Shown here: one piece after another, positions 5,724-5,796 of the stretch
Layout of the letters: every line of letters begins with the position of its first letter
Numbering within the stretch: the first letter of the stretch is position 1
Origin: Armatimonadota bacterium
GTDB taxonomy: Bacteria > Armatimonadota > Hebobacteria > CAIYQO01
Assembly: GCA_022708765.1 (NCBI GenBank)
Contig: JAKIYB010000289.1
Location: 356-6,151, forward strand
Direction: 5' to 3'
DNA: 5,796 nucleotides
The notes under the pieces: model-generated
The model's database searches: none
Told to the model about the DNA's origin: nothing
The model's input: the letters and a program-made list of their open reading frames with translations, nothing else
Program-made: the position numbers and the translations under genes

Positions 5724-5796
5724 CATTTTGCACTATGCGCGCTACCCACCGTCCAAGGTATATGAGGAAAGCGTGGGGCGGCTGTAAGGTAGTTGT

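Noticed and set aside
5735..5796. Open frame from ATG 5735 (or 5762) running off the right edge
   Set aside because: Only about 20 codons are visible, there is no good Shine-Dalgarno and no recognisable sequence, so a gene start cannot be supported.

Overview
The window is bacterial: densely packed genes, Shine-Dalgarno sites, recognisable -10/-35 elements and no introns. Coding DNA looks moderately GC-rich by eye, and the intergenic DNA is clearly more AT-rich. There is no taxonomic marker (rRNA, tRNA or ribosomal protein). The mix of a caspase-like protease, a nucleotidyl cyclase fused to TPRs, a NifX-like protein, a PadR regulator and a CoA-disulfide reductase fused to rhodanese would suit Chloroflexota or another signalling-rich environmental phylum, but that placement is only a guess.

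Left half (1-2185): the C-terminal part of a caspase-like (peptidase C14) protein runs in from the left edge on the + strand. A class III nucleotidyl cyclase-TPR protein lies on the - strand and converges on it, with stop codons only 3 bp apart. Both are signalling-type proteins. The cyclase keeps its two metal-binding aspartates, but other active-site positions differ from the consensus. Its best start is the ATG at 2185, which has a good Shine-Dalgarno, rather than a TTG 27 bases upstream.

Middle (2186-2636): about 450 bp with no convincing gene. It holds a 13-bp-arm palindrome (2307-2338) and, close to the next gene, a good sigma70-type promoter (2558-2585).

Right half (2637-5723): four + strand genes. 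These are a small NifX/NifB-C-like protein, a PadR-family repressor with a Cys/His-rich N-terminus, a 565-residue FAD/NAD(P)H CoA-disulfide (persulfide) reductase with a C-terminal rhodanese domain, and a small CoA-binding protein whose start overlaps the reductase stop by 4 bp. The padR promoter has an extended -10 (TGTTATAAT) and a perfect 7-bp inverted repeat where a -35 would lie, so it looks repressible. The most economical reading is a small thiol/persulfide-CoA redox module under a possibly metal- or thiol-sensing PadR regulator. The NifX-like gene has its own promoter but probably belongs to the same theme. No mobile element, CRISPR array or RNA gene is evident.
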